Shown here: positions 1 to 12,398 of the stretch, piece by piece | How the letters are laid out: the number at the start of each line of letters is the position of its first letter | How positions within the stretch are numbered: position 1 is the stretch's first letter | From: Saururus chinensis | Lineage: Eukaryota; Streptophyta; Magnoliopsida; Piperales; Saururaceae | Assembly (NCBI GenBank): GCA_035235625.1 | Contig: CP141141.1 | Coordinates: 9,979,968 to 10,043,967, forward strand | Direction: 5' to 3' | DNA length: 64,000 nt | Notes under the pieces: generated by a model | Databases searched by the model: none | Seen by the model: only the letters and a program-made list of their open reading frames with translations | What the model was told of the DNA's origin: nothing | Program-made: the position numbers and the translations under genes

Positions 1-1259
1 CTTCCTTGGGAGTCATGCTAGCTAGTGGGCCCGACTAATCCATGGGGACACTAGCTGACCCGTTACAACTTACTAATATAATGTCCTTTCTATTCTAATT
101 ATTACAAAAGCTTAACATAGGCAAAGTAGCCTAATGCGAGCAAATAAAAGGGTCAACGGAGTGAAAAGAGAGTCCGGGTGAATGTGCACAACATATCCCC
201 TTTACTGTGTTCGCGTGCATGAAGGTTTCGCTGGCGGCAAGTAGGTTGTGAGTGCTAGAGTTCTACTAATGTCCTCTTTTAGTTAGAAGTTTCATCTTAT
301 TCGTACATGTGTAAGATAGGGCTCAAATTCCTCTTCCCTTTCTTTTTCTCTTAGACATGGTCCACTTGAGAGACTTTGCCCACCTTGGACCTAGTCAAGA
401 TCCAAAATTTTGGTCCGAGTCTCTTTTGGCTTTTTTTAAATAAAAAATAAATATCACCATTTCGTATCTTTATTTTAGCTAATTTAATTTATCTATATGG
501 TTTTTCTTTGGTGCTAACACACTAACTCAGAGTATGACGGGCTTAATAAATGTTCTATAGAACTTACCTTTAAGCTTATTTGGGATGTGTTTATCAAAAT
601 ATTCATATAGAACATATATTTGTCTTAAAATATGTCAAAATTTTAAATTTATGTCTATCTTTAATGTTCATGTTTGATAGTGTTCATAGAGTTTTTAAAT
701 CTCATTCTTTGCGGAAAAACTTTGTGTTATTGATTATATGATATGATCCAAAATTTGGGGTCGTATCTCATATGCTTTACATTTTTTGGAATTTCACAAT
801 TACAATCACCTCGTTTATGTAAGAAAATGAGTAGTTATAAAAAAATATTCACTATTTATTCTATGATTCTCCTAATAATATTCTGTCAGTTTTACTTGTT
901 TACAACTTTGAGAAATAATTGACAAAAAGTTTCATTCAAAACCTCTTTTTTGGGAGTCATGTCTTTTTGACTATCCATCCAATATAGACACTTCAACTGT
1001 ATTTTCCCTAATCTATACCTCTCAGTTTGATTTGATAAGTTTAATGGGATCTCTCTAATGTGTTATAATTGTCCACTGATTTTTCAAAATTTATCTCTCA
1101 GCTCTAGTATATATCCAAAGTAATCTTGTATTAACCAGGATTTAAAATAATACAAGAATTATGAATTTGAAGAAAATTGAAGTAATGTTTCCTTGGGTTG
1201 AGAAACTTGTTATGAGGAGAATCAAAGTGATTCCATGACCTTTGAACATAAGTTTTGTC

Positions 1260-1720
1260 CTAGAAAGGCATATGATGTTGATGATTTTGCCAAAATGGCC
1301 CTAGAATACAATGTAATATAAAATGTTAACATAATACACAAAATGACCCTATAAACATGTAAACCTCCACACATGTAGCATGAATTATTTAAAATATCCC
1401 TTTATCAATTCCTTCATTTTAACTTCACCAACTCACTATTTCTCATTTCTAATAGCTCCAGTTTTGACTCCGCTACCGGCTTTATTGCCTCCAACATCAA
1501 CTTTGTTGCCTCCACAGCCAACTTCGTTGTCTTTCTCATCGGATCTGCTTCATCTAATTTCGTCTTCACATTCTTTACCATCACCTTCTCCTTATCCCCT
1601 CTTCTGCCACCACCATCTCGTAGTCCTCATTTTCCTCCTCCATCCTCTCCTCCTCTTTCTCTCTATCTCCTCTCCTCTCCTCCCCCTCCTCCACCCTTCC
1701 TCTCTATCCTCCTTGATTAC
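1260..1720 (+). repeat. Repeat copy A, C/T-rich, inverted relative to a copy at 9.7-12.2 kb
   Basis: This stretch matches the reverse complement of 12165 back to 11858, and continues beyond the solo LTR at 9816-11852 into about 9815-9780. Shared phrases include a 'cacaaaatgaccctat' block and a run of Pro/Ser/Leu-type codons. The 148-codon open frame at 1380-1826 comes from the C/T-rich composition and shows no domain, so it is not called as a gene. It is probably part of an unclassified transposable element. Its value is that it is an uninterrupted paralogue of the solo-LTR target. Confidence 0.6.
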
Positions 1721-1917
1721 CTCCACTTTCACCCTGCATAAATCTATGAAGACCAATTACAAACTAACAAGCAAAGCTATTAGGAATTTAATTTTTTTAT
1801 CTACAAGTTCACATCTTAAAAAATGAACTTATAAACATGTTAAACTACTAAAAACCAAGAGTGGGTTTTATTTTTACTTGATTATGACCTTTTTCCTAAT
1901 GCTAACCCAAACCTTGT

Positions 1918-2085
1918 ACTAACAGTCGACAATGAAATTTGTTGCAATAAAGAGTATATAAGACAACAGTATGACTGACAATGTCTCCTTAAGTATTTAT
2001 AATGAACTATTTTAACAAACTACATTGAGAAAATAAAAAATAATACAAAATTTAAACATGTGATTGTCGATTGTCGACTGTTGAT
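1918..2085 (+). repeat. Left arm of a long terminal inverted repeat
   Basis: About 165 bp beginning near 'GTCGACAAT' and containing 'gttgcaataaag', 'atataagacaaca' and 'aagtatttat'. The same series appears in reverse complement at 7862-8035. The arms are about 80% alike by eye. They face each other across 5.8 kb that is filled by LTR sequence, so the original element was probably short (MITE-like) and was later split by an insertion. Confidence 0.6.
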
Positions 2086-3178
2086 ATGCACATAATATAA
2101 GCACTTTTAGATACCCTATTTTATGCATTTTATGATTATTTTTTTATTAATATTGGCTTATTTGAGTTTAATTATGTTATATAGGTTTTGATGAATTTAA
2201 TTCGTGACGAGGTTATTTTAGAGCAAAAGGGAAACTTGATAAAGTTGAAAGAGCCTATATGATGGAGTTGACAAAAGACGCGGGTGATTCTAGGGGCAGC
2301 CTTCATGTCAAAAGAAACTTAGCAAAATAATCAATAGAGAGAGGGAGAGAAGAGCCTTCATGTGGATCATTTTCATGAAGAGCATAGTTCCATTTTCAAG
2401 ACCAAGCCCACGAGCCAATAGAAGAAAACTAAAGAGACAACAATAAGGAAAGGAAAAATAGGAAGAGCAGCCAACAATCCAATTCAAGGATCAGCAATTT
2501 GCAGCTAACATTCCAATTCAAGACCCAACACACCATAGAAATAAAAAGCAAAAACCAAAGACAGAGAAGAGAAATAACATTCGGAACAAAGGCCAACTGA
2601 TTTAACCAAGGAAATAGAAAATTTTAGTAGAAAATGAATTCAGAAACAAAAGCAACAAAATAGAGAGAAATAGAAGAAGTTCCAACATCCCATGTCCATA
2701 AACAATAGCAAGTAACCAATGGAAAGTCAGCAGCTACATCCAGGAATAAGACTAGCAGAAACAAAGCCATGTACAAATGTAACATCCTGGGTTTTGGAAA
2801 CAATTGTCATTGCAACATTTTTTTTCTTAAAACTTATTTTTTGGAAAAGTACCTGACCAGGATTTATTTTTCTTTCAAAATCATCGCGGATGTTTTTATC
2901 ATACCATTAATATAATGATATTTACAAAATGTATACATTGTCAGGACCCCTCAGCCATGTACAAATGAAACAACAATTTAAAATAGCACACCTGGTAAAG
3001 CAGTAAATAGCTCAAGCTTCTATCTTTCCAACTTATCCCACAAAAGAGATGCACCCCGCTTTGCACACTTGTTGAAATCCTCCAGTTTTCTAGAATTCAC
3101 GGCTTCACAACCAGCAACACCAAGCATAAACCAACAATGAATGTAGAGAGGGGAAAGGATATGGATTTGGTGCACTCG

Positions 3179-6100
3179 TGTAAGACCCCTAACCCTAACC
3201 CAATTTATTTTAGTTAATTAGGTTGTTATTATGTGGTTTTAGTGTTAATTTGGCTGGTTTGTCTTATTTTGAGATAAAAGATGATTAACGATAGTTGAAG
3301 TCAATGTTTTCTTCATTTTATTAGTTTTAATGTTAAACTAAGTTTATCCAAAATTTTCTAGATTTTTTTGGTAATTTTTTTAAAAAGCAGTGTGGGGGTC
3401 CCACTGTGGACCTCATGTTCATAATTTAGGGTGATGGGTCCCATGAGAACCTAAACTCGACTTATTTCATCATTAAAGTGTTTCAAAAAAATTAAATTTT
3501 GTTTTAGACCTAAAATGAGCAAATTATATTTTTTTAATATTCGTACCTCTAATTTCTAATTCATATACCCCATAACTTACTATAAATAAAAACTCTGACT
3601 TCATTCCTACTTGAGAAGGGCTAAGATCTAGGAGGCTGAGAAGCCCTAATCCCCATTCCAAAAGACGAAAGCCTTTTTTAAGTAAGATTAGTCTTGATTT
3701 TTCATTAATCTTTTAAGGTTTTGCTTATTATTTCTTAATCCGATATTTTTCAAGGTTGAATCTTGTTTTACTCTGCTAAAGTTTCTTATTTTAATCTATA
3801 TTTCAAACCTCTAATGAGGGATTTTTGTTTTTAGACAAAGAAAACCTTAAATCTATGAGTTTTTAAGTGATTTATGTTTAAATAATTGGATTTATCAAGG
3901 TATTAACTAAACTCTAATTGGGGGTAGGAATTTGAAGAGATTCAATCTTCGATTTTGGACTGAGATCTCACTAAAGGTAAGGGTTATTCTTCCAAAATGG
4001 GTTTATGTTTCGGATTTGATGTTTGGGATGGTTTATGTGGGTTTTGCTTGATGTTGAGCTTTATTGTTGGTTGAAGTAAAACATGATCTTTTTAGTAATT
4101 TTCTTGTGTTTTAGTTGATAAATGACTAGATTTATCATTTTCTAAGCTTATATTTTAATATCATGATGTTTGGAAGTGAGATTTGAATGTTCATGTATAT
4201 TTTGTGTATTTTTTGGTTTTGGGTTTGCAAGGTTGAAAATGAACTAGGGTTTACTGTACATGCATTTGAACGGCCTTGTAGGCATTCGAACAGCCAGGCG
4301 ATCAAACGGATGGCTGGCCGATCGATCGGCCAGGCGTTCAAATAGCCTTCTAACCGATCAAACGACTCAATAGTAGTTTTGCTATTTTGTTATTTCCATG
4401 TTTTTCTTTTTAAATCTCGCATTATGATTATAAAGAGTTATTTTTATTTGGAAATACTACTGTGAAGACATGAATTGTATCTTGAAAGCTATGATATTTT
4501 TCAAGTATGAAATTGGTTACATGTTATTAGATGTTAGCATGTTGTTCTTCTTATCCTAAAGTCATGTTGAGTGATTCTTCATGATTTACTTAGGACTCCA
4601 TCAAGTTTTAAGCATGAGAATGAGCATGCATGCTTTCACATGTTATGCTAAATTGTGGGTGAACTATATCTCCATGTCTAGCTTAAGTGTAGTGAGGATT
4701 ATGCTTAGCTAAGTCTAGCATGAAGTTGTAAAAGACTTGGACTTGTGTTTTTCGGGTTTTTTTACAGGGTTTTGTTAATGATTTCAGTAAGAAAGAACCA
4801 TGATAGAATCATGAAAGTATGCTTAATGCATAATGAGGGTTTGTTCATGAAGCATATATATGTACTTAGATTTGAACACTAGCACGTATGTACTATGTTT
4901 TATGCATCATGAAAAAAAATTTATGAATGAGATTTATTGAGATTAGCAGGGATTGATCAATTGGATGCAATTGAGTGATATTACTTGCTAGATTAATCGA
5001 TCAATGACTTATCGAATTGGTTGGGTCTGAAATGACATGATTTCGTTTTGAGTTCCTTTTGGAACATGGATCCTCCCCGGGTTGAGTTGAGATGAGTTAT
5101 TGTGGTTGAGGTTAATTTATTGAGTTATATGAACCCTAAGAATCTAATATGGTATGCCCTTGTGCATCGGCTACCATGCGTTCTAGGTTTCCTTTGAGGA
5201 AATCAAACTCTTCCCCGCAAGAGATGTTCAAGGTGAACACACTACTTTAGTTCTCCGTGAGGAGATCAGACGTTCCTAATCAGGACTATCCAGGGTGAGC
5301 AGATTACTCTAAGTTTCTGTGAGGAAATCAGACCTTCTTTTTTAGATTGTCCAGGGCAAGCAAAGAGGCTAACTACCCCAATGCCTTAGGTTTCTATATA
5401 GGAAATTGAACTATGTCCAGGGTGGGTGGTGAGATTGTATTTCTCTCCATGATGGAGACATTCACCATTGTTTATAATGCATGTGTATGAGATATTATTA
5501 TACCCAGTTACACATGTTGTGTAGGGATAATTGAGTTTATGTGACACATATGGATATGGTTTGCTATGCATGATTTTTGATAGTGTGATTGAGACACTCT
5601 TGTGCAGGATGAATGTTTGTGATTGAGAATGATTATGCATACTATGGATAGTGTGATTGAAACACTCTTATGTAGGATGAATGTATACAATAAAGATGGA
5701 TCATAAATGAGATGATATTGTGTTATGCTATGTGGAATGATATGCTAGATGAATGTATGCATTGAGAATGAATCATGAATGAGATGATATTATGATATGT
5801 CATGTGGAATAGTATAGAGATATGTTGATGATATCATGAGTATGTGTATATGATGAGTAGTCATGATATAGAAATGCACATGTTATGCAAATGTCCCATG
5901 ATAAATGAGTGTATTTTGTGTGATGGATTCTATGTGAAATATATGTGATGATTGTGGATTTCCTCTCTCGACATATAAACCTTGCTAAGTATTTTTACTC
6001 ACCCCTCTTTCTCATGTGTTTTCTATTTTGGGGTTGCATGGTGCAACATATAGGCGACAAGAACTCCCTCTATGAGAAGCGATCGGTGGGCGGTCTAGAG

Positions 6101-6412
6101 TAGGAGAGGATGCCTAGAGGCCCTCCATTCCTTCCTTGTTTATGCAGCTTGTTGTTTGGAGTTTTATGTCTTGATAACTTTATCATATACTTTGTTTGCC
6201 ATTTTGGCATTAGACTCATGACTTTTATCATATATCTCAAAATCTCAATGCCACATACAAATCATCACATTAGGTGTCTTCCCCTCATCTCTAGGGAGGA
6301 GTTATAACTAACTTTAGAAACTGTTTTTTTACCTTAGCTAACACGTCTCCTAAGCTGCAAACATAGGGGAGGTAACACCCTACCTTGCTATGATGCTTAA
6401 TAAGGTCCCCTT
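3179..6412 (+). mobile_element. Long gypsy-type LTR (same family as the solo LTR at 23.4 kb)
   Basis: It begins TGTAAGACCCCTAACC and shares ordered blocks with the element at 23379-26704: a 'ggtcccac' tract, a TATA-like 'actataaataaaaa' at 3580-3594, an 'agggctaag...ccctaatccc' leader, the AACGGCC/GATCGATC cluster at 4264-4371, a 'gtatgcc...gttctagg' block near 5150 and a 'ggggttgcatggtgcaaca' block near 6030. It also carries loosely repeated ATGAATGT/GAGATGAT units at 5580-5830. The 3' end is uncertain: either the 'ggggaggtaaca' ending just before 6385, or about 6412. No matching 5-bp duplication was found. No coding capacity. Confidence 0.6.
4264..4371 (+). repeat. Cluster of paired GATCGAACGGCC-like motifs in the LTR
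   Basis: Successive GAACGGCC, TTCGAACAGCC, GATCAAACGG and GATCGATCGGCC units are spaced by short G/C-rich linkers. The same arrangement recurs at 24456-24620 and, more weakly, at 60999-61100. Confidence 0.7.
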
Positions 6413-7861
6413 ATGGTCACTCTCAAATTAAACCCATACAATAGATATACTAACTAATAAAAAATAAAAAAGCACACTTAAATTAAATAAAATTGCCAAA
6501 ATTTTGAAATGTTATAGTATGAACCAACAGAATATAAATAAAGGAAATAAGACTTTAAGGGGGAAAGAATTGAGCAAGAAGAAAGCTTACAAAATAAATG
6601 ATTAAACAAAACAAGAAGCATCTATTATGGGTTGAAATTGAAGCTTGAGAAAGGCATGGAAGTTGTTGTCCAGCAAGTATAAAAACATAGCAGAGATTTT
6701 AGAAAATCGGAATTGAGAAAAAGTCATAATTCAGTGAAGACTTCAATCGATTTTAGCCTCCAAAATTGATCAACATAGAGTTCTAGAGCCAGAGAATTCA
6801 AGTAGAAGTCAAGAGAAACAAAGCAAGATGCAAAAGAAAAGATTTATCCAATCATGGGTCACTGTAGCACCATATGAAGGTTGAAGACGATGAACATCGA
6901 TATTGTAACAGTTCAATTTTGGTTGATTTTTTTTCTTGATTTTTCTTCAGCACTTGTAATCCCTTTTTCACTTATTTCAATGAAGATTTTTGCTCTTAGA
7001 GTAATGAGAGGCTAAATTTTTTTAACTAGGGCTTGGATGAAGCTTCATTAAATTGTAGAACTTCATGATTATGTGACTTGATTATTTTTTCTTAATGGTG
7101 AGTTTAATGTTAATTGTTTTTACCTCTTTATTGATGGGATTAATTTGGATATGAGTTTAGTCATGCTTCTCTCATTATTTAAGTTAGTTTTCATAAATTC
7201 ATTACTTAGTTTTGTCTTTTTTCATATGGAAATTAGGTATTAGTTGTGATTTACATATGTGGATACAATCAATGACTTGATTTTAATCCGTTGAAGTAAG
7301 GAGGAACTATATATTTTGATTGTGCAAGAGTACTTAACAATGATATTTTTTTATAATAACAAATATTAATTTCTACATTATTATAAGATCAATGTAAAAA
7401 ATAATTAATGATCATAATTATAAGTTTATATTATTTAAAGAGTGTGGATTCCTATGCCCTAGTGTTTTAGTTATTTGGTATTCTAGTTATGTTGCATTAC
7501 TTCCTTAGCCCTAATTTAAGCTTTAGAACTTTAATTTGGATAGTCTCATTGCCTTTAAATTCTTATTTGCTTTTGTTAGTACTTTAGTAAATTTAATTAC
7601 TTTATATTTGTCAACTAAATTAGGGTTTAATTTATATTTGTCTATGTGGGATCAACATTCCATTTAGCCATTTGTCTACTATATATTTATATACTTGCAA
7701 GTAAACAATTAAAATTTAAATACAATTGTCGAAGCCCCAATTATGGACTGTCATAATGTCTAGCGCCAGAGAACACCTTCTTCTCTGGCACCGGCAGTGA
7801 GAATCTTATTCTACAATGCCGACAATCTTTTACTGATATGTGACAAATGACAGTCGAGCAT

Positions 7862-8035
7862 TTGATAGCTGACAGTCAACTATCTCATATTTAAAATTTG
7901 CTTTATTTTTTTCTTTTATCTATGTAGCTTGTTAAGATAGTTCATAATAAATACTTAGGGAGATATTGTCACTCATATTGTTGTCTTATATCCCCTTTAT
8001 TGCAACATATCTAATTGTCGACTCTTGATTATCAA
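7862..8035 (-). repeat. Right arm of the long terminal inverted repeat
   Basis: The reverse complement of this arm follows the left arm at 1918-2085 block by block (GTCGACAAT, 'gttgcaataaag', 'atataagacaaca', 'gaactatcttaacaa'). The outer flanks were not matched to a target duplication. Confidence 0.6.
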
Positions 8036-8204
8036 TACGAAGTTTTGGTTGCCTACATACGTATTGGATATTATCTATGATGTTATTACAATATGACCAG
8101 ATCCGAACATAGTTCTACCTAATGGCTATTACATGCATCAAGCATCACAAAATCATATATGCTAAAATACATATTTCATTATATCCAAATATATCATTCG
8201 GAGT

Positions 8205-8375
8205 CAAGACTGAAATCACATAAATCATCAGAGTTAGATAGAAATCTCATAATTTATTCGAGTTAGATGAAAATCTCATAAATCATCGAAGTCAGACAAA
8301 AAATTTTATAATTCATCGGAATCATACAGAAAATCTTATAAATAATCAGAATCAAAAGCTAACAAATCAATGGAA
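8205..8375. repeat. Short tandem repeat, ~38-bp unit, about 4-5 copies
   Basis: Imperfect units of the form 'AAATCATCAGAGTTAGATAG' followed by 'AAATCTCAT' are repeated head to tail. A second, looser run of 'AGATC/ATATCA' units follows at about 8430-8560. Confidence 0.6.
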
Positions 8376-8734
8376 TTACTCATTTTGCTCTATCATAGAG
8401 CAAAGCAGAATACAATAGAGTGGAATGGATCCTATCAGATCCCTCTGGACCACATCAGATCTCATCAACCATGTTAGATTGTATCAGATCATATCAAAGC
8501 ATATTAGACTATAACAGAGTATATCATAGATTGTCCAATCATATTAGATCATAGCAACTTCATATATCTTAATTAGTATATTAATATTACTAATTAAGAT
8601 GTGCATGCATATAAGTCAATTAACATCCTAAGTTAATTACTTAGGATGCCTACTTATTCTTATACTTATATTAAAACATAAGGTCATAAATGCTTACTCC
8701 TTTGAAATATTGGAAGTGGCGGCGTTCGGAGTTG

Positions 8735-9090
8735 TTCGTTCCATCAGGGCATCTTCTTCCTCAGGTTCGGAGACGGTAGCCAAAGCTTCCTCTTGCTTAG
8801 AGATGCTTCTTGCTTTCCGCACCCATAGGTGATGCACAAAATATCCCCTTACCCAGAGACGCTTTCTTCTTTCTGCGCTTGTAAGTTGCAAACAGAACCT
8901 CCCCTTAACTTGGGGATGCTTCTCTCACTATGTGGCACTTCGGTAGAGGACATAGCCTCCTCTACTCTAGGTCACTTCTCTCGTTGTGGCCCAACAATGG
9001 AAGACAAAACCCCCTCTTGCTCTAGTCCACTTCTCTTCCTTCGGTGCTCAAGGGTGATGGGCAAAGCATCTTCTTGCCTCAAGGTGTTTC
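8735..9090. repeat. Degenerate ~60-bp tandem array
   Basis: Five to six imperfect units alternate a 'GGTGATGGGCAAAAC'-like block, a C/T-rich 'CCCCTCTTGC' block and a 'CACTTCTCT' block. Open frames across it on both strands (8694-8891 minus, 8829-9113 plus) reflect the array and are not called as genes. A similar ~61-bp array sits in the solo LTR at 10620-10815. Confidence 0.55.
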
Positions 9091-9815
9091 CCCATTATAT
9101 GGTTGTCAAATAAAAGAACCCCTCCGTTGTATAGATCACACTTGATTTAGTTTAGAATGCCTTTGAATGGACTAAATCAGACAAGAAATGACAAGAAATA
9201 GAGAAAATAAATTTTTATTGGAAGATGAGCCTCAAAAGGCCTTTAATAGGCTTCGGAGCGCCGAAAACCGCAATGCCACGCTGCACCCCCATTTTCGATG
9301 GCGCCAACCAAAACGGCACTGTACATGCTGCTCAATGCCCGTGCATAACATGCCCGTGCATCACGTCATGCATTATGCGCATTGCTATTGCACGTAACAC
9401 ACACGCGTTTATCGCGTGTGGTGCAATTTTCATTTTTCTTCTTCTTTTTTTAAATACTTATCTTCAAACACACGTATCTTTCGACCCCTGATTTGGATTT
9501 GAGCATTCTTAGTATCGCTAAGCTCATATAGATGGGCCTTATGAAACTAGCCCACTTAAAGTAGTTTATCCCACTCTTTTCAAATATGTTCCGCTCAAAT
9601 TGTACACTTTCAGAGGTCATAAATTTCACTTCTGACCTCTGTTTTGCACGTTCTTTGATTTATTAAGCTCATTTCTTCAAGCTCTACTAATATATGGAGA
9701 CTTCATCCTTTAAAATCTTTTAAAACTTATCCAAAAATTATATAAGTACCCTAACCTAGGGTTAGATGTAACCGGAAAACAAGGTGTCATAGTGAGAGTG
9801 GAGGAGAAGGTAAAG

Positions 9816-11852
9816 TGTAATGCCCTGGAATATCAATGTTTTGAAATTCGGGCATTTGGGTCCACTAACAAGTTTTAAGGCCCATTAACGGATTTTCTTA
9901 AAATTAGACTATTTTGAACATGATTCGTTCAGAGAAGCCTTAAGACATTTGATAGGGCTCGGAGAGACGAACTTATAGAGCCAAGAACACGTGAAACAAA
10001 AATCAGGATAGCAGACTATAGCATTGGGAAATGTGTCATAGGCAGGACCCACTTAAAATTTGTGAGAAAACATACCCTTGTGTAGTCTTGTTTTGAAGAG
10101 CTCATCTATATGATTTCCATAGTACCAAGAATGCGTGATTCAAAGTTCGAGGTAAGGAGTTACGCCCGTTTAAAGTTTGCATTTTTATTTTTAATTTAAA
10201 ATAAAAAATAAAAAAATAATAATACTTTTTGCATCAACCCTGGCGTCAGCCGAAGCTGACGCACTGGCTTGCATCAGCCAGCCCTGCCGCATTGCGGCAG
10301 TTCAACTTGGCAATGTAGGCTAGCCTGTGGCCTACATTGCGGGAGCCATTTCGGCTCCTGCAGCTAGCCAGATGCATGACAAGCATCGCGCATCCCGAAG
10401 CCCTTGTTGGCTATTTAAGGGAGAGGGGAGGGGGATGCTCAATTTGCCCCAACTCTTTGCTTTACACCTGGTTGTGGGGAGGGTAAACATGCATACCTAT
10501 GTCATTTCTCGCCCAATTTTACCCATTAAAAAACCGAACCTACCTAATTCGAGAGTGCCTGGCATTGTGAGAGGGTCTGTTTTTCGAGATAGACTCTCTA
10601 AAAGGTGGGAACGACTTGGAGTAAGAGGAGGCCCTGTCCGCCACTTTTGAGCCAAGAGGAATAATTTGTCCTAACATAAGGGGAGGCTCTGGCCGCCACT
10701 TTTTAGCCGGAAGGATAAATCGTCCTGATGTAAGGGGAGACTCTGCCTGCCACTTCGGAGCCCGAAAAGAGATTCTATCTTGGCACGAGGGGAGGTTTCG
10801 TCCACTGCTCCTAAGCCCACGAACGAGACAAGACTCTGACCACCGGCCGTTACTCCGGTCAATTTCAAGGATGAAGAGTAGGTGGCTTTAACTTCTAATT
10901 TTGTGCTACAACTAGACCATATGATTTTATAATTCAACTAAATAAAATATTATTTTAAAAAATAATGATATTTATTAGAGTTTGGGCGAACATTAAGATA
11001 ATAGTGTATCGTATACCTCTAAGATGGATTTTATTGTGATACATACTTTATGATTGTTATTATTCGAATTACATTTATGAATGATTATGATTGGATTTGA
11101 TGGGTAGTTATTTGGTATAAAGCCCAAAAACTATGATCGGTTTTGAAGGGTAGCTACTTCGTATAAAGCCCAAAAGCTATTGGAGTTATGACTCCTAGGT
11201 ACCGACTATTATGGCATATGGCACACCCATAAAGTTGGATATCGTTGGTAGATCCTCTTCATTATGATCCAGTTGCCCTATGAGCACGGGTGTATGTCGC
11301 TCTGGTATCGGCAACATTTTGTGAACAATCATTTATCCGATTTTGAATTATTTATTGGATTCTAGTTACGAACGAATTATCCGAATTTGTTTGATTCTAT
11401 GAAGAATTATTTTGTCTAACTTTTTATTTAAGAAATGTGTTGGATTTTGTTAGTCGATAATATTGATTTAAGTCGACTTTGTATTATGAGAATGCTTTAT
11501 ACATACTTTATGTTTTAGCATGCTATTAGAATTTAATTCTATCAACTAAGTATAATTATACTCACCCACCCCTAGACGCTGCATGTCCGACTTATGAAGA
11601 TGATGTTAATAAAGATTACTCATAGAACTTCGAAAGATCTACGTTTTATCACGTTCTTTTGTTATGTATTTTGGATGTGCACAACTTTGATTTTGTTAAG
11701 GCACGATAAGCCTTATTTTGTAAAGTTTTTGTAATTACCTAAATTAATAAAAATTTACTCTTCTGTGCACAGTCGATCTTGGCCCACTTTTAATTATTAC
11801 GAATTGTTGGCACTCCAACATTTGAAGTAATTTAAAAAGTTGGGGCACTACA
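9816..11852 (+). mobile_element. Solo LTR (2037 bp) with perfect 5-bp target duplication
   Basis: The ends are TGTAATGCCCTGG and GGGGCACTACA, i.e. canonical TG...CA. The 5-bp flanks are identical: TAAAG at 9811-9815 and TAAAG at 11853-11857. Joining the flanks restores sequence that follows the inverted paralogue at 1.3-1.6 kb. There is no second LTR and no internal coding region, so this is best read as the product of LTR-LTR recombination. It carries a four-unit ~61-bp array. Confidence 0.9.
10620..10815. repeat. Tandem array of ~61-bp units inside the solo LTR
   Basis: About four head-to-tail copies, each with 'aGGGGAGGCTCTGGCCGCCA', then 'CTTTTNAGCC', then an A/T-rich 'GGATAAATCGTCCT' part. 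The later copies are more diverged. Confidence 0.7.
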
Positions 11853-11857
11853 TAAAG

Positions 11858-12165
11858 ACAAAATCGAATGAAGTGGAGCTTGTAGAAAAAAGGACAAACT
11901 TAGTAGTGGAGGCAACAGAGGTGATAGAGCCAGTGGTGGAGTCAAATATGGAGCCACTAGAAATGAGAAACAATGAGTTGGGGAAGTTAAAAGGAAGCAA
12001 TTGAGAATGGATATTTTAGACAATTCATGCCACATGTGTGGAGTTTACATGTGCATAGGGTCATTTTGTGTATTATGTGAAAATATGAGACATTTTTATA
12101 ATATGTTGTATACTAGAGCCATTTTGGTAAAATCCTCTATAATGTTTGTTTCATTGGGTTTTTTT
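11858..12165 (-). repeat. Repeat copy B, inverted relative to 1.26-1.58 kb
   Basis: Reverse complement of repeat copy A; see that entry. The copy is continued to the left of the solo LTR at about 9780-9815. Confidence 0.6.
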
Positions 12166-12171
12166 GCTACA

Positions 12172-12361
12172 ACTAGGGCTACAAGGTTGGCTGGCCGGCC
12201 AAGGCAAAAAAGGGGCTCAGGGCCTATTTTTTTAGCCAATTAGCTGGTCGGGCATTAAAATATCAAGCTTGTATTAGAAAGGGTTGGGCCCAGGCCTAGC
12301 ACGTTGGCCCTCTAAGCCCATTTCTCAAGCCAAACTGCCAAAGCCCAACAATGCCACCCTT
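12172..12361. mobile_element. Possible hAT-type MITE
   Basis: The left end is TAGGGCTACAAGG. The right end, in reverse complement, is TAAGGGTGGCATTG. The interior is rich in GGGCC/GCCC words. These ends resemble the TAGGG(C/G)T-type termini of plant hAT non-autonomous elements. No 8-bp target duplication was found, so the call is tentative. A similar element lies at 33590-33735. Confidence 0.4.
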
Positions 12362-12398
12362 AGCCCTTCACATTCAATCTCTCATGTAAGAACATATG

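Larger units (their letters stand above)
2088..7735 (+). mobile_element. Athila/Tat-type gypsy LTR, split by a second LTR
   Basis: It starts as TGATATGCACATAATATAAG just inside the left inverted-repeat arm. It ends with the typical R/U5 tail of this LTR class (a 'gtgggatcaacattcc' block, then a 'tatacttgcaagtaaac' block) before 7735. The middle, roughly 3174-6412, is occupied by another LTR. A/G-rich sequence at 2330-2780 and 6440-6860 shows no coding frame. The class assignment rests on end sequences only, and no PBS or pol is present here. Exact ends and target duplication were not resolved. Confidence 0.45.
8036..9815 (-). mobile_element. LTR-like remnant, minus orientation
   Basis: At 8045-8160 the order 'ttgcctacatacgta...gatccgaacatagttctacctaatggc' follows the solo LTR at 12850-12970, where 'ttgcctacgtactta...gatccagacgtagttctgcctagaa' is seen. 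This suggests a related LTR in minus orientation. The rest is repeats and non-coding sequence. The right boundary is not resolved; part of it belongs to repeat copy B. Confidence 0.4.

Noticed and set aside
1380..1826. 148-codon open frame rich in Ser, Leu and Pro
   Set aside because: It is produced by a C/T-rich repeat. The inverted paralogue at 11.9 kb does not keep the frame and no domain is visible.
6385..6423. Target duplication for the LTR at 3179
   Set aside because: The left flank ACTCG resembles ACTCT at 6419, but the sequence before it does not end in CA, and the alternative end 'gaggtaaca' is followed by CCCTA. I could not choose, so no duplication is claimed.
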